Positions 1 through 9,587 of a stretch of DNA of 64,000 nt are shown in pieces. The translations under genes were made by a program, and so were the position numbers. The first letter of the stretch is position 1, and each line of letters starts with the position of its first letter. Source of the stretch: Dermabacteraceae bacterium TAE3-ERU5 (GTDB taxonomy: Bacteria; Actinomycetota; Actinomycetes; Actinomycetales; Dermabacteraceae); contig JAHUUK010000001.1 in NCBI GenBank assembly GCA_019218375.1, positions 351,305 through 415,304 of the forward strand, written 5' to 3'. The notes under the pieces were generated by a model. The model made no database searches, was not told the DNA's origin, and worked only from the letters and a program-made list of their open reading frames with translations.

Positions 1-2000
1 TGAATGACCTGATCCTCTCCAAGACCTTCGATAACGGCATGATCTGCGCCTCCGAACAGGCCATCATCATCGATGAGGAAATCTCGGATCAGATCATCGC
101 CGAGTTCGTGAAGTACGACTGCCACGTGCTGAACGCCGACGAGATGACCAAGCTGGAAAAGTACATGGTCACCGAGTCCGGCGGCATCCTGGCCGACGTG
201 GTGGGCCAGACCGCTACCCAGATCGCGCAGGGCGCGGGCATCAAGGTCAAGCCCGGCACCAAGATTCTGCTCGCCCCGATCGAGGGCGTGGGCCGCGAAC
301 ACCCGCTCTCGCACGAGAAGCTGTGCCCCGTGCTCGCCATGACCACGGTCAAGGGCAAGGAAGAGGGCTTCGCTTTCGCCCGCAAGATGCTCGAATACGG
401 CGGCCTCGGCCACACCGCGGTTATCCACACCACGGACAAGGAGGTCGAGCGTGAGTTCGGCCTGCAGATGAAGGCCTGCCGCATCATCTCGAACGCGCCC
501 AGCGCCCTCGGCGGCATCGGCGATATCTACAACGGCCTGGTGCCCTCGCTCACCCTGGGCTGTGGCTCCTACGGCCGAAACTCGGTCTCGCACAACGTGA
601 GCGCGCCCGACCTGATCAACGTCAAGCGGATTGCAGAACGGCGGAACAACATGCAGTGGTTCAAACTGCCGCCCAAGACCTACTTCGAGCGCTACTCGGT
701 GCAGTACCTGCAGAAGATGCCGGCCATCAGCCGCGTCTTCATCGTCACCGACCCCGGCATGGTCAAGTTCAACTACGTGGACGTGCTCATCGAGCACCTC
801 AAGCGCCGCAAGGAGGAGGTCGCCTGGACGATCTTCTCCGACGTCGAACCGAACCCGAGCTCGCAGACCGTGTTCAAGGGCGCGCAGCGTATGGCCGACT
901 TCCAGCCGGACTGCATCATCGCGCTCGGCGGGGGTTCCGCCATGGACGCCGCGAAGGCCATGTGGATGTTCTACGAGAAGCCGGAATCCAGCTACTTCGG
1001 CATGAAGCAGAAGTTCCTCGATATCCGCAAGCGCACCTACCGCTTCCCCAAGCTGGGTGTGAAGGCGCAGTTCGTGGCCATCCCGACCACCTCGGGCACC
1101 GGCTCCGAATGCACCCCGTTCGCGGTTATCACCGACTCGGAAACCCACGTCAAGTACCCGTTCGCCGATTACGCGATCACCCCGAGCGTGGCGATCGTGG
1201 ACTCCCAGTTCGTCGATACCGTACCGGCGCGCACCGCTGCCGACTCGGGCATGGACGCGCTGACCCACGCGATCGAAAGCTACGTTTCTACGATGGCCAG
1301 CGACTACACCCGCGGCCTCTCGATCCGTGCGGCGCAGCTGATCTTCGAGAACCTGCGCGCGTCGGTACTGGAGGGTGACATCGAGGCCAAGGAGAAGATG
1401 CACAACGCTTCCGCAATGGCCGGTATGGCGTTCGCGAACGCGTTCCTGGGTATCGTGCACTCGCTTTCGCACAAGTGCGGCGCCGAGTTCGATATCGCTC
1501 ACGGCCGCACCAACGCGATCTTCCTGCCGCACGTGATCCGTTACAACGCGACCAAGCCTTACAAGCACGCGATCTTCCCGAAGTACGAGTCGTACCGGGC
1601 CGACAAGGACCTGGCCGACTTCGCACGCTTCATGGGCTTCCCGGCCTCCACCGTGGAAGAGGGCGTCGAATCGCTGATCCGCGAGGTGCAGAGCCTGGCC
1701 AGCGACATCGGCATCGAGATGAGCCTGAAGGGCAACGGCGTGGAGCGCGAGCACCTGGACCGCGTGGTGGACGAACTGGCCGACCGTGCGTTCGAGGATC
1801 AGTGCACCCCGGCGAACCCGAAGCAGCCGCTGGTAGCGGAGCTGAAGGAACTGATCTACGACGCTTACGAAGGCGAGGTTCTGTTCACCCAGAAGCAGGG
1901 CGGCCAGAGCGCTGTGGAGAAGGTCAGCACCCGCAAGCCCGGCACCAAGGAAGAGGCGGCAAAGCCCGCCGCTAAGGGAGCCAAGAAGTCCGCTAAGTAA
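1..2000 (+). CDS. adhE: Bifunctional acetaldehyde-CoA/alcohol dehydrogenase AdhE (5' truncated by window edge)
   Basis: AdhE converts acetyl-CoA to acetaldehyde and then ethanol, regenerating NAD+ in fermentation. The frame is already open at base 3, so the gene begins upstream of the window. What remains is the end of the aldehyde dehydrogenase half, with the catalytic cysteine in FDNGMICASEQ (Cys codon 45-47), and a complete iron-dependent alcohol dehydrogenase half. The latter shows the NAD-binding GGGSAMDAAK, TTSGTGSECTPF, and iron-ligand histidines in DALTHAIESY and HSLSHKCGAEFDIAHGR. The last 30 residues are a Lys/Ala-rich tail beyond the usual AdhE end. A hairpin follows the stop. The adjacent minus-strand genes are unrelated. 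Confidence 0.96.
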   Translation, partial: NDLILSKTFDNGMICASEQAIIIDEEISDQIIAEFVKYDCHVLNADEMTKLEKYMVTESGGILADVVGQTATQIAQGAGIKVKPGTKILLAPIEGVGREHPLSHEKLCPVLAMTTVKGKEEGFAFARKMLEYGGLGHTAVIHTTDKEVEREFGLQMKACRIISNAPSALGGIGDIYNGLVPSLTLGCGSYGRNSVSHNVSAPDLINVKRIAERRNNMQWFKLPPKTYFERYSVQYLQKMPAISRVFIVTDPGMVKFNYVDVLIEHLKRRKEEVAWTIFSDVEPNPSSQTVFKGAQRMADFQPDCIIALGGGSAMDAAKAMWMFYEKPESSYFGMKQKFLDIRKRTYRFPKLGVKAQFVAIPTTSGTGSECTPFAVITDSETHVKYPFADYAITPSVAIVDSQFVDTVPARTAADSGMDALTHAIESYVSTMASDYTRGLSIRAAQLIFENLRASVLEGDIEAKEKMHNASAMAGMAFANAFLGIVHSLSHKCGAEFDIAHGRTNAIFLPHVIRYNATKPYKHAIFPKYESYRADKDLADFARFMGFPASTVEEGVESLIREVQSLASDIGIEMSLKGNGVEREHLDRVVDELADRAFEDQCTPANPKQPLVAELKELIYDAYEGEVLFTQKQGGQSAVEKVSTRKPGTKEEAAKPAAKGAKKSAK

Positions 2001-2039
2001 GCAGCGGTCTGCGCCGGAATAGTTTTCCGGTAACGACGA

Positions 2040-2070
2040 GGGCCCGGCAGCCGTATAGGTTGCCGGGCCC
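2040..2070 (+). terminator. Terminator hairpin after adhE
   Basis: The perfect 10-bp arms 2040-2049 and 2061-2070 (gggcccggca / tgccgggccc) enclose an 11-base loop 40 bases after the adhE stop. There is no strong T run, only a mixed pyrimidine tail, as is common in GC-rich genomes. Confidence 0.7.
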
Positions 2071-2145
2071 TCCCCTATTGTTGCGGGAAATCCTGCCCAT
2101 TCTTCCGCGCTTTCTGGCACCTGCCACCTGCCCGCGCGGCACAGA

Positions 2146-2200
2146 AAAACCCGGCCCCGTCGCTATGCGCTTTGCAGCGCCAGCGGCGGGGCCGGGTTTT
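2146..2200 (-). terminator. Rho-independent terminator of the rplK-rplA operon
   Basis: The arms aaaacccggccccg (2146-2159) and cggggccgggtttt (2187-2200) are perfect complements. On the minus strand the stem is followed by a run of five T, placing it just after the rplA stop. It may work in both directions. Confidence 0.85.
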
Positions 2201-2223
2201 GCCGTTGAGGCGAGCGGTTAGGC

Positions 2224-2943
2224 TCAGGCCTCGTCGGTCTCCTCGAGCAGGTTACGCGTACGGTTCACGTCGATCGGAATACCGGGGCCCATGGTGGTGG
2301 ACACGGTGATCTTGGTGATGTAGCGGCCCTTGGAGGAGGACGGCTTGAGACGCAGGATCTCTTCGAGAGCGGCGACGTAGTTCTCGACCAGAGCGGTGTC
2401 CGAGAAGGAAACCTTACCGATCAGGAAGTGCAGGTTAGCTGCACGGTCGACGCGGAACTCGATCTTGCCACCCTTGATGTCGGACACGGCCTTGGCGGTG
2501 TCCATGGTGACGGTGCCGGTCTTCGGGTTCGGCATGAGGCCACGCGGACCGAGGACGCGGCCGAGCTTGCCGACCTTGCCCATCAGGTTCGGGGTGGCAA
2601 CAGCGGCATCGAAGTCGGTCCAGCCGCCGGCAACCTTCTCGATCAGCTCATCCGAGCCGACCTCGTCAGCGCCAGCCGCGAGAGCGGCCTCAGCCTGCGC
2701 GCCGGTCGCGAACACGATGACGCGAGCGGTCTTACCGGTGCCGTTCGGCAGGTTGACGGTGCCGCGCACCATCTGGTCTGCCTTGCGGGGGTCGACACCC
2801 AGGCGCATCGCAACCTCAACAGAGGCGTCGAACTTGGCCGGGGAGGTCTTCTGTGCGAGACGCAGAGCGTCGAGCGGGGTGTAGAAACGACCCTTTTCGA
2901 TCTTCGCGCTGGCGTCCTTGTATCCCTTGCTACGGAAACCCAT
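2224..2943 (-). CDS. rplA: 50S ribosomal protein L1
   Basis: L1 binds 23S rRNA at the mobile L1 stalk, helps release deacylated tRNA, and in many bacteria represses its own operon. The 239-residue length is normal. Family segments are plain: the N-terminal [12 protein letters not shown], the central [19 protein letters not shown], and the C-terminal [17 protein letters not shown]. It lies 5 bases after rplK in the same direction and is followed by a strong terminator, so the two ribosomal genes end a transcription unit. Confidence 0.98.
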   Translation of the reverse strand: MGFRSKGYKDASAKIEKGRFYTPLDALRLAQKTSPAKFDASVEVAMRLGVDPRKADQMVRGTVNLPNGTGKTARVIVFATGAQAEAALAAGADEVGSDELIEKVAGGWTDFDAAVATPNLMGKVGKLGRVLGPRGLMPNPKTGTVTMDTAKAVSDIKGGKIEFRVDRAANLHFLIGKVSFSDTALVENYVAALEEILRLKPSSSKGRYITKITVSTTMGPGIPIDVNRTRNLLEETDEA

Positions 2944-2948
2944 CGTTA

Positions 2949-3383
2949 TCAGCCCTCCACCGTGATGCCCATGGACCGAGCGGTCCCTGCCACGATCTTC
3001 GCGGCTGCGTCAATGTCGTTTGCGTTCAGATCGGGCATCTTGGTCTGCGCGATCTCCTTGACCTGCTCCATGGTGATGGAGCCGACCTTGACGGTGTGCG
3101 GGGTGGCGGAGCCCTTGTCGAGGCCAGCGGCCTTCTTGATGAGCTGCGCGGCCGGCGGGGTCTTGGTGATGAACGTGAACGAGCGATCCTCGTAAACGGT
3201 GATCTCCACCGGGATGATGTTGCCACGCTGGGACTCGGTAGCAGCGTTGTAAGCCTTCGTGAACTCCATGATGTTCACGCCGGCTGCACCGAGTGCGGGG
3301 CCGACCGGCGGTGCCGGGGTGGCAGCGCCCGCCTGGATCTGGAGCTTAATTACGCTCGTGACCTTTTTTTTCTTGGGAGCCAT
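2949..3383 (-). CDS. rplK: 50S ribosomal protein L11
   Basis: L11 forms the base of the GTPase-associated centre on 23S rRNA. The protein is 144 residues, with the proline-rich N-terminal [20 protein letters not shown] and the RNA-binding C-terminal region. The ATG at 3383 ([10 protein letters not shown]) is chosen because AAGGAAGAG sits just upstream and family members start here. An in-frame extension upstream to 3437 has no similarity to L11. It lies directly before rplA and about 110 bases after nusG. Confidence 0.98.
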   Translation of the reverse strand: MAPKKKKVTSVIKLQIQAGAATPAPPVGPALGAAGVNIMEFTKAYNAATESQRGNIIPVEITVYEDRSFTFITKTPPAAQLIKKAAGLDKGSATPHTVKVGSITMEQVKEIAQTKMPDLNANDIDAAAKIVAGTARSMGITVEG

Positions 3384-3493
3384 TTCTCTTCCTTGTTTTT
3401 GTGGTTCGGGCGGCCTGCCGAAACAGACCTCCCACATGACTCACCCGCGCCAGGCTTTTAGCCGGGTGCGGGCGAGTTATTGGAACCGGTAGA

Positions 3494-4249
3494 TCAGATC
3501 TTGGCGACCTGTTCGAACCCGAGTTCCACCGGGGTTTCGCGACCAAAGATGGACACGAGCACCCGAAGCTTCTTGTGTTCGGAGTTGATCTCCGAGATGG
3601 TGGCCGGCATCGTCTCGAACGGACCGTCCATAACGGTGACGGATTCGCCCACCTCGAACGCCGGAACTGCGGCGTCCTTGCCCTTGCGCACGCGCTTCTT
3701 TTCGGGCAGGTCCAGCATCGGGGCGAGCATCGAGAAAACTTCGTCGAAGCTCAGCGGCACCGGCTGGTGGCTGTTACCAACGAACCCGGTCACGCCGGGG
3801 GTGTGGCGAACTACGCCCCACGATTCGTCGGTCAGTTCCATGCGCACCAGCACGTAGCCGGGGATGCGCACGCGGCGAACGATCTTCTTCTGGCCGTTCT
3901 TGATCTCGGCGGCGTCCTCCATGGGGACCTCCACCTCGAAGATGTAGTCCTCCATGTTCTGGGTCTCGATGCGCGTGGCGAGCTGGGTCTTCACGCGGTT
4001 TTCGTGACCGGAGTAGGAGTGCACTACGTACCATTCGCCGGGAGCGGAACGCAGGCGGCGCTTGAGGGCTGCTGCCGGGTCCTCTTCCTCGGGCGGAAGT
4101 GCTTCTTCGCCGACCTCATCGGTGGTCTCTTCGGCCTGCGCGGCCTCTTCGGTAACCTCCGGGGCGTCCTGCGCCGCGGAGTCGTCGGCCTGGAACTCCT
4201 CGGTTTCGAGGATGTCTTCCCCTGCGGGGGTGGCCTGTTCGTCAGTCAC
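3494..4249 (-). CDS. nusG: Transcription termination/antitermination protein NusG
   Basis: NusG binds RNA polymerase and links it to Rho or the leading ribosome. After an acidic extension of about 80 residues (rich in Glu and Asp, a common actinobacterial feature) comes the NGN domain, from [18 protein letters not shown] through GYVLVRM and [12 protein letters not shown]. The C-terminal KOW domain includes [13 protein letters not shown] and ends [10 protein letters not shown]. The GTG at 4249 is preferred because AGG lies seven bases upstream; an in-frame TTG at 4273 has no ribosome binding site. It lies between secE and rplK, the classical order. Confidence 0.96.
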   Translation of the reverse strand: MTDEQATPAGEDILETEEFQADDSAAQDAPEVTEEAAQAEETTDEVGEEALPPEEEDPAAALKRRLRSAPGEWYVVHSYSGHENRVKTQLATRIETQNMEDYIFEVEVPMEDAAEIKNGQKKIVRRVRIPGYVLVRMELTDESWGVVRHTPGVTGFVGNSHQPVPLSFDEVFSMLAPMLDLPEKKRVRKGKDAAVPAFEVGESVTVMDGPFETMPATISEINSEHKKLRVLVSIFGRETPVELGFEQVAKI

Positions 4250-4296
4250 CGTAAAACCTGCTTTCGTCTGCAAACTCGATAGGGCGGTAAGTGGGT

Positions 4297-4530
4297 TTAG
4301 TTACCCGCGAAGGCGAATCGCGCCAGCCAGCCGAAGCCCATGTCGAGGGCGAACACGATCACGATCATCACCAGAACAAACAGCAAAACGGTGGTCGAAT
4401 AAGAAACCAGTTCCTGCTTGGTGGGGGTGATGACCTTCTTGAGTTCGGCAATTACTTCCTGCCAGAACTTCACGATACGAGCAATCACGCCGTCGTTGGA
4501 TTTACGGGAGGAGTTTTCGGATGTGCTCAC
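4297..4530 (-). CDS. secE: Preprotein translocase subunit SecE
   Basis: SecE stabilises SecY in the Sec translocon. The 77-residue form is the short actinobacterial type: a charged N-terminus, the conserved amphipathic segment [20 protein letters not shown], then one membrane span ([19 protein letters not shown]). The GTG at 4530 is chosen because AAAGGTGGGGAGG precedes it; the longer open frame to 4668 runs into tRNA-Trp. The tRNA-Trp, secE, nusG, rplK order supports the call. Confidence 0.95.
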   Translation of the reverse strand: MSTSENSSRKSNDGVIARIVKFWQEVIAELKKVITPTKQELVSYSTTVLLFVLVMIVIVFALDMGFGWLARFAFAGN

Positions 4531-4591
4531 GCCTCCCCACCTTTCCTTTGCACGTGCGTGTAAAGCTCGCCCCGAGGATACGGGTGCGGAG

Positions 4592-4664
4592 CAGGGCAGA
4601 CAGGACTCGAACCTGCAACCTGCGGTTTTGGAGACCGCTGCGCTACCAATTGCGCCACTGCCCT
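4592..4664 (-). tRNA. trnW: tRNA-Trp (anticodon CCA)
   Basis: The acceptor arms AGGGCAG and CTGCCCT pair. The D-loop GCGCAATTGGTAGCGC, anticodon arm GCGGT CTCCAAA ACCGC and T-arm GCAGG TTCGAGT CCTGT are all present. The anticodon is CCA. The CCA tail is not encoded. It is transcribed just upstream of secE. Confidence 0.96.
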
Positions 4665-4818
4665 TCACGGCGGTTAAACCGTGCGGCTGCCTAAACAGCC
4701 AGGAACCAGCTTAGCGCTGCGAACGGGATACGTCTAATCGTTCCGCGTCACATCACAGTGGGCTGGCCCTAGACCTCGACTCTAGCGCGAAAACGCGCGC
4801 CGCGTTACCCGTTGGGCG

Positions 4819-4848
4819 TTACGACTCACATTATTTTTCCCGTATATA
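4819..4848 (+). promoter_or_regulatory. Candidate promoter of the aminotransferase gene
   Basis: TTACGA at 4819-4824 and TATATA at 4843-4848 are separated by 18 bases, in an AT-rich patch between GC-rich stretches. The start codon at 4866 follows closely, which would leave a very short leader. This is a motif match only. Confidence 0.4.
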
Positions 4849-4865
4849 TCTGAGAAAATTAGGCC

Positions 4866-6125
4866 GTGAACGAGCAATCCGGGCCAGCGTGCCCTTCCCC
4901 CAGCGAAACCGTTTCCACCCCCCGCAGGGTTTCCCGCCGTATCGGAGCGATAGCGCCGTCGGCCACCCTGCAGGTAGATGCGAAAGCGAAGCGCCTGCGC
5001 GCGGAAGGTAAGCCCGTAATCGGTTTCGGTGCCGGAGAGCCCGATTTCCCGACCCCCGCCCGGATCGTGGCTGCCGCGCAGGCGGCTGCGGCCGACCCGG
5101 CCAACCATCGCTATTCCCCCGCCGCGGGACTGCCCGCGCTGCGCGAGGCGATCGCCCAGGCCAGCAACAGGTATTCGCACGCCAACGTGGACGCAAGCCA
5201 GGTGGTAGTAACTAACGGCGGCAAGCAGGCCGTCTACCAGACCTTCGCTTCCCTACTCGATCCCGGCGATGAGGTGCTGCTGCCCGCCCCCTACTGGACC
5301 ACCTACCCGGAGGCGATTCGCCTGGCCGGGGGCGTTCCCGTGCCGGTGTTTGCCGGAATAGAGCAGGATTACACGCCCACGCTGGAACAGTTCGCCGCCG
5401 CGCTCACGCCCCGCACCAAGGTGCTGGTGATTGTTTCGCCGTCTAACCCGACCGGTTCCGTCATGGACCGGGAGCAGCTTGCCGAACTGGGCCGCTGGGC
5501 GCTCGCAAACAACCTGTTCGTGGTGAGCGACGAAATCTACCAGCACCTCGTCTACGACGGCGCGGAGTTCACCTCGATCCTCGCCGCCGTACCGGAGCTG
5601 GCCGACAGCTGCGTGCTGCTTAACGGGGTCGCCAAAACCTTCGCGATGACCGGCTGGCGCGTCGGCTGGGCCGTCGGCCCGCGCGATGTGATCGCGGCGC
5701 AGACCACCCTCCAGTCCCACCTGACCTCAAACGTTTGCAACGTTGCCCAGCAGGCCGCGCTGGAGGCCCTTACCGGCGGGATGGCCGAGGTAAACGAGAT
5801 GCGGCAAGTGTTTGACCGTCGCCGCCGCACCATGATCGAAATGCTGCGCGAGATTCCCGGTTTTAAGGTGCCGACCCCGCGTGGCGCGTTCTATGCCTTC
5901 CCGGAGGTGAGCGCGCTGCTCGGCCGCGAAGTGGGCGGGGTGCGGATCGAAAGCTCACAGCACCTGGCCGAAGTGATCCTGGAACAGGCAAACGTTGCCG
6001 TAGTCCCCGGCGAGGCGTTCGGTGCCCCCGGCTATCTGCGCTTGTCTTACGCGCTCTGCGATGACGATCTGCGGGAAGGCGTCGGGCGTATGCAGCGTCT
6101 GCTCGGCGGGGTGAGTGTCGATTAA
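4866..6125 (+). CDS. Pyridoxal-phosphate aminotransferase, aspartate aminotransferase family
   Basis: A 419-residue class I/II aminotransferase that moves an amino group between an amino acid, probably aspartate, and a 2-oxo acid in the cytoplasm. Visible family features are [49 protein letters not shown] and the PLP lysine in [16 protein letters not shown] (Lys257). The N-terminal 15 or so residues before [18 protein letters not shown] are extra, so the GTG start at 4866 is a little uncertain; its ribosome binding site is weak. It overlaps the start of the next gene by 11 bases, suggesting translational coupling. Substrate choice within the family cannot be fixed from sequence. Confidence 0.88.
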   Translation: MNEQSGPACPSPSETVSTPRRVSRRIGAIAPSATLQVDAKAKRLRAEGKPVIGFGAGEPDFPTPARIVAAAQAAAADPANHRYSPAAGLPALREAIAQASNRYSHANVDASQVVVTNGGKQAVYQTFASLLDPGDEVLLPAPYWTTYPEAIRLAGGVPVPVFAGIEQDYTPTLEQFAAALTPRTKVLVIVSPSNPTGSVMDREQLAELGRWALANNLFVVSDEIYQHLVYDGAEFTSILAAVPELADSCVLLNGVAKTFAMTGWRVGWAVGPRDVIAAQTTLQSHLTSNVCNVAQQAALEALTGGMAEVNEMRQVFDRRRRTMIEMLREIPGFKVPTPRGAFYAFPEVSALLGREVGGVRIESSQHLAEVILEQANVAVVPGEAFGAPGYLRLSYALCDDDLREGVGRMQRLLGGVSVD

Positions 6126-7149
6126 CGGCGCTCAGCGCGATCTGCGCGCACTTCCCAAGGCGCACCTGCACCTGCACTTCACCGGCTCGCTCAAGCCCGC
6201 GAGCCTGGCCGAGATGGGCAAAGAGCGCGGGATTCGCGTTCCCGCATCCCTGGTAGACGATAAAGTGTTCAGCGCGGAGGCTACCTCCCGGGGCTGGTTC
6301 CGTTTCCAGCGGCAATACGATGCCGCCCGTAAGGTGGTGCGGGACGAGGCCGCGATGCGCCGCGTGGTGCGTGAGGCCGTGGCCGACGATGCCGCCGAGG
6401 GGTCACGCAGGCTGGAGATTCAGGTAGACCCGACCAGCTACGCCCCGTTCGTGGGCGGCATTACCCCGGCGCTAGAAATCGTCCTGGACGCGGCAGCACA
6501 GGCGGAACGAGAGACCGGCGTCAGCGTCGGCGTGATCGTTGCCGCCTCCCGGATACGCCATCCCCTGGAGGCCCGCACCCTGGCACGCCTGGCCGCCCGC
6601 TACAGCGACCGGGTGGTGGGTTTCGGACTTTCCAACGACGAACGGCGCGGCGCAACCAGCGAATTTGGCGCGGCCTTTCGCATTGCCCGTAACGCCGGGA
6701 TTCCCGCCGTGCCGCACGGCGGCGAGCTGCTCGGCCCGGAACATGTGCGCGAGGTAATGCGGGAACTTGCCCCGCGCAGGCTCGGGCACGGCGTGCGCGC
6801 CAGCGAGGACCCCCGCCTGCTGGACGAACTGGTGGCCGCCGGGGTGGCGTTCGAGGTCTGCCCCGCCTCTAACGTTTCCCTCGGCGTTTATCCCGACCTT
6901 TCCCGCGTCCCGGTGGACACCCTGCTGGCGCACGGCGCGCAGGTGGCGCTCGGGGCCGACGATCCCCTGCTGTTTGGTTCGCGGCTGCTCGCGCAGTACG
7001 AGTCACTGCGCAGGCTGGGATACGACGATTCCCGCCTGGCCGCCCTCGCGGAAGGCTCTGTGCGGGCATCGTTTGCCAGCGATACACAAAAGCGGGAATG
7101 GCTGGCCGATATCGCACGCTGGCTCGCCGCAGACCCGCAGCAGGCTTAA
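6115..7149 (+). CDS. add: Adenosine deaminase family protein
   Basis: It hydrolyses adenosine (or a related aminopurine) to inosine and ammonia, in purine salvage. The metal-binding HLHLHF (His17-His21 region), [35 protein letters not shown] and the GADDPLLFG aspartates match the zinc-dependent deaminase pattern; 344 residues is the normal length. The GTG start lies inside the upstream aminotransferase gene, so the pair is translationally coupled. The first His motif has one more His-Leu step than the usual HxH, and specificity for adenosine over adenine is not certain. Confidence 0.87.
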   Translation: MSINGAQRDLRALPKAHLHLHFTGSLKPASLAEMGKERGIRVPASLVDDKVFSAEATSRGWFRFQRQYDAARKVVRDEAAMRRVVREAVADDAAEGSRRLEIQVDPTSYAPFVGGITPALEIVLDAAAQAERETGVSVGVIVAASRIRHPLEARTLARLAARYSDRVVGFGLSNDERRGATSEFGAAFRIARNAGIPAVPHGGELLGPEHVREVMRELAPRRLGHGVRASEDPRLLDELVAAGVAFEVCPASNVSLGVYPDLSRVPVDTLLAHGAQVALGADDPLLFGSRLLAQYESLRRLGYDDSRLAALAEGSVRASFASDTQKREWLADIARWLAADPQQA

Positions 7150-7161
7150 AAATAGCTCTCT

Positions 7162-7206
7162 AAATAAGTTTTCCCGTCCCGTTAAACGGGCCGGGAAAAC
7201 TTATTT
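7162..7206. terminator. Bidirectional terminator between the deaminase gene and galK
   Basis: The perfect 15-bp arms 7162-7176 and 7192-7206 (aaataagttttcccg and its complement) have A/T-rich outer ends, so both convergent genes gain a T run. The loop region holds a smaller cccgt/acggg hairpin. Confidence 0.85.
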
Positions 7207-7222
7207 ACTGGCGGATGGAACT

Positions 7223-8440
7223 TTAGAGATCGCGCCCCGCACCGGCGGAAGGCAGTGCCACGAAGAAAGCCGGCTCCTTAAAGCCCTTTGCGGCGAAGGC
7301 AGCCGCGATGGCGTCGGCCACCTCGGTCACCTTTTCGGCCTCCACCAGCGCGATGGCGCTGCCGCCGAAGCCGCCACCGGTCATGCGGGCACCGTGCGCC
7401 CCCGCTTCGCGGGCGGCATCCACCGCCGTATCTAGCTCGGGGCAGGTCACTTCGTAGTTGTCGCGCAGCGAATCGTGGGATTCGTTCAGCAGCTGGCCGA
7501 TGCGTGCCAGGCGCGGGCGCAGCTCGCCCTTGCCCAGCAGTTCTACGAACTCTTTTACGCGGGCGATCTCGCTGATCACGTGGAAGCCGCGGTGCGCCAC
7601 CGTTTCGTCCCCGATCTTCTCCGCGCACCAGGCACGCAGATCGCTCGGCTGTTCGGCGTCGGCCACTTCGCGCAGGGTCTTAACCCCGCAGGCATCCGCG
7701 GCGGCTTCGCTGGCGGCGCGACGGTCGGCGTATTCGCCGGTAACGTGCGAATGCTCGGCGCGGGTATCCACAATCAGCAGCGCCAGATCCTCAGTTTCCA
7801 GGTTCCACGGCAGCGGCGAGGTGGTGAAGTCGGCGCAGTCCAGCAGCAGCGCACCGCCCTCGCGGCAGCGCACCGACGCGGACTGGTCCAGCCCGCCCGT
7901 GTTGGCGCCGCAGAACTCGTTTTCCGCCCGGATCGCAGCCTCTACCTGTTCCTTTTCATCCATGCCGAGGCTCATCAGATCGTTCAGCGCCGCTACCACG
8001 CCGCATTCCAGGGATGCGGAAGAGGAAAGTCCGGAACCGAGCGGCACGTAACCGTCAACCAGGATGTCTACGCCGCGCGGCGCGTCGCCGCCGAGGCGCG
8101 AGGCTACCGCCCAGACGCAACCGGCCACGTAGGCGGGCCAGCCCTCTACCTTGCCGGGGGCGAATTCGCGGGCGTCGCCGCTGAAGGTTTCCTCGCTTTG
8201 CAGCGAACGCATCCGCACCGTGTTTTCCGGGGTGCGCGCGGCAGCCACGTAGCAGCGGTGGCTAATCGCCATCGGCACACACAGGCCCGCCTGGTAATCG
8301 ACGTGCTCACCGATGATGTTTACGCGGCCGGGGGCCGACCAAACACCGTCCGGTTCGTAGCCGTAGGTTTCAATGAACTTTTCACGGGCGCGTTGCGCGG
8401 TCGCTTCGCGCTCGGGGGCATCGTTGAAGTGCGCGGTCAT
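7223..8440 (-). CDS. galK: Galactokinase
   Basis: GalK phosphorylates galactose to galactose-1-phosphate, the first committed step of the Leloir pathway. The signature PGRVNIIGEHVDYQ, the ATP loop PLGSGLSSSASLE and the C-terminal MTGGGFGGSAIALV of GHMP kinases are present, in 405 residues. AAAGGAG precedes the ATG at 8440. No galT or galE lies nearby. It follows a lactonase-family gene by 20 bases on the same strand, and is probably co-transcribed with it. Confidence 0.95.
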   Translation of the reverse strand: MTAHFNDAPEREATAQRAREKFIETYGYEPDGVWSAPGRVNIIGEHVDYQAGLCVPMAISHRCYVAAARTPENTVRMRSLQSEETFSGDAREFAPGKVEGWPAYVAGCVWAVASRLGGDAPRGVDILVDGYVPLGSGLSSSASLECGVVAALNDLMSLGMDEKEQVEAAIRAENEFCGANTGGLDQSASVRCREGGALLLDCADFTTSPLPWNLETEDLALLIVDTRAEHSHVTGEYADRRAASEAAADACGVKTLREVADAEQPSDLRAWCAEKIGDETVAHRGFHVISEIARVKEFVELLGKGELRPRLARIGQLLNESHDSLRDNYEVTCPELDTAVDAAREAGAHGARMTGGGFGGSAIALVEAEKVTEVADAIAAAFAAKGFKEPAFFVALPSAGAGRDL

Positions 8441-8460
8441 TCTTTCGCTCTCCTTTGAGG

Positions 8461-9576
8461 TCAGGCCTTGTCACCGAACAGGCGGTGCTTACGCTGGGTC
8501 GGGCGGGGCGCGATGCAGACAACCGACGGGCAGCTAACCGGCTCAGCGGCAACCTCGAAGCGTCCGTCACGGCTCCAACGCACCAGGTCGATGCGGTCAC
8601 CCTCGGGGCAGGCCACCACCAGCAGATCTTTCACCCTGGCGAAGTGGCGCGGGTTACCGCCGACGCTGATCTCATCCACCAGGTCGGGCAGCATGCCGCC
8701 CAGGGAGAAGGAGGCGATGGTGTCCGGGCCACGGTTAGCTACCACCAGGAAGTTTTCCCGCTTGGAAAGCGCGAGGTGCGAGCAGCGGGTTTCCTTGCCG
8801 GTTCCGGTCGCTTCGCGCGGGGTGCGCGCGCTCCAACGGTGACCGGAAGCCCTATCGACGTCCTGCACGCCGGGAATGCCCTGGCGGTGAACGGCGACGA
8901 TGGTGCCGGATTCCGCGCCCGCAACGTAGAACGAGTCTGCGTGGCGATCCACGGCAATATGACGCGGGCCGAAGCCACGCTCCAGCGTGACTTCGTTTTC
9001 CAGGTCGATACGGCCATCGTCCGCCTGCGAATATTCGAATACGCGATCCAGCCCGGAATCGGTAACCAGCAGGCTGCCGGTGCGGGTGCTGACGCACTGC
9101 CGGGGACGCGCTACCTTGGTGCGCCCGTAGGTGCGGTGGTCATCGACGTCGATAACCTCTACCGGCACTCCGTCGGCATCCAACCGCACCGTTTCTACCT
9201 CGCCGGTGCCGTAGTTCGCTACGAACAGGTGGCGTTCTTTCTTGTCCAGCTCAATGTGGCTGCCACCGCCGCCGGTAAGTTCCATCTCGCGCAGCAGGGT
9301 GATGCCGATTTCGTCAGCGAAACCGGAGTTGCCCTCCCCCAGTCCGTCCAAGCGGTAGGCGCTAACGCGGGTCGGGGTGGTTTCGTGTACCGCGTACAGC
9401 AGCGGCTCGCTCGAATGCCAGACCAGGAACGACGGCGATTCGGCGGCGATGTGCCCACAGGGGGTGAGGGTGGCCGCCTCGGCGTCGAGCGCCCACAGGT
9501 CAATGCCAGTTCCCCGACCGACGGGACCACTGCCCGATTCGGTGTAGGAACAGGTAGCGAGCAGTTTCCGCGACAT
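8461..9576 (-). CDS. Lactonase family beta-propeller protein
   Basis: A 371-residue protein of the 6-phosphogluconolactonase/YbhE type, a seven-bladed propeller. Family-like stretches include PSFLVWHSSEPLLYAVHET, HLFVANYGTGEVETVRLD, GFGPRHIAVDRHADSFYVAG and GGNPRHFARV, repeated blade edges with His and Arg at the central channel. Members hydrolyse 6-phosphogluconolactone or other sugar lactones, but many are untested. It starts at ATG 9576 behind AAAGGAG and lies between thrE and galK, so a sugar-linked role is plausible. The exact substrate is unknown. Confidence 0.78.
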   Translation of the reverse strand: MSRKLLATCSYTESGSGPVGRGTGIDLWALDAEAATLTPCGHIAAESPSFLVWHSSEPLLYAVHETTPTRVSAYRLDGLGEGNSGFADEIGITLLREMELTGGGGSHIELDKKERHLFVANYGTGEVETVRLDADGVPVEVIDVDDHRTYGRTKVARPRQCVSTRTGSLLVTDSGLDRVFEYSQADDGRIDLENEVTLERGFGPRHIAVDRHADSFYVAGAESGTIVAVHRQGIPGVQDVDRASGHRWSARTPREATGTGKETRCSHLALSKRENFLVVANRGPDTIASFSLGGMLPDLVDEISVGGNPRHFARVKDLLVVACPEGDRIDLVRWSRDGRFEVAAEPVSCPSVVCIAPRPTQRKHRLFGDKA

Positions 9577-9587
9577 CTTTATCTCCT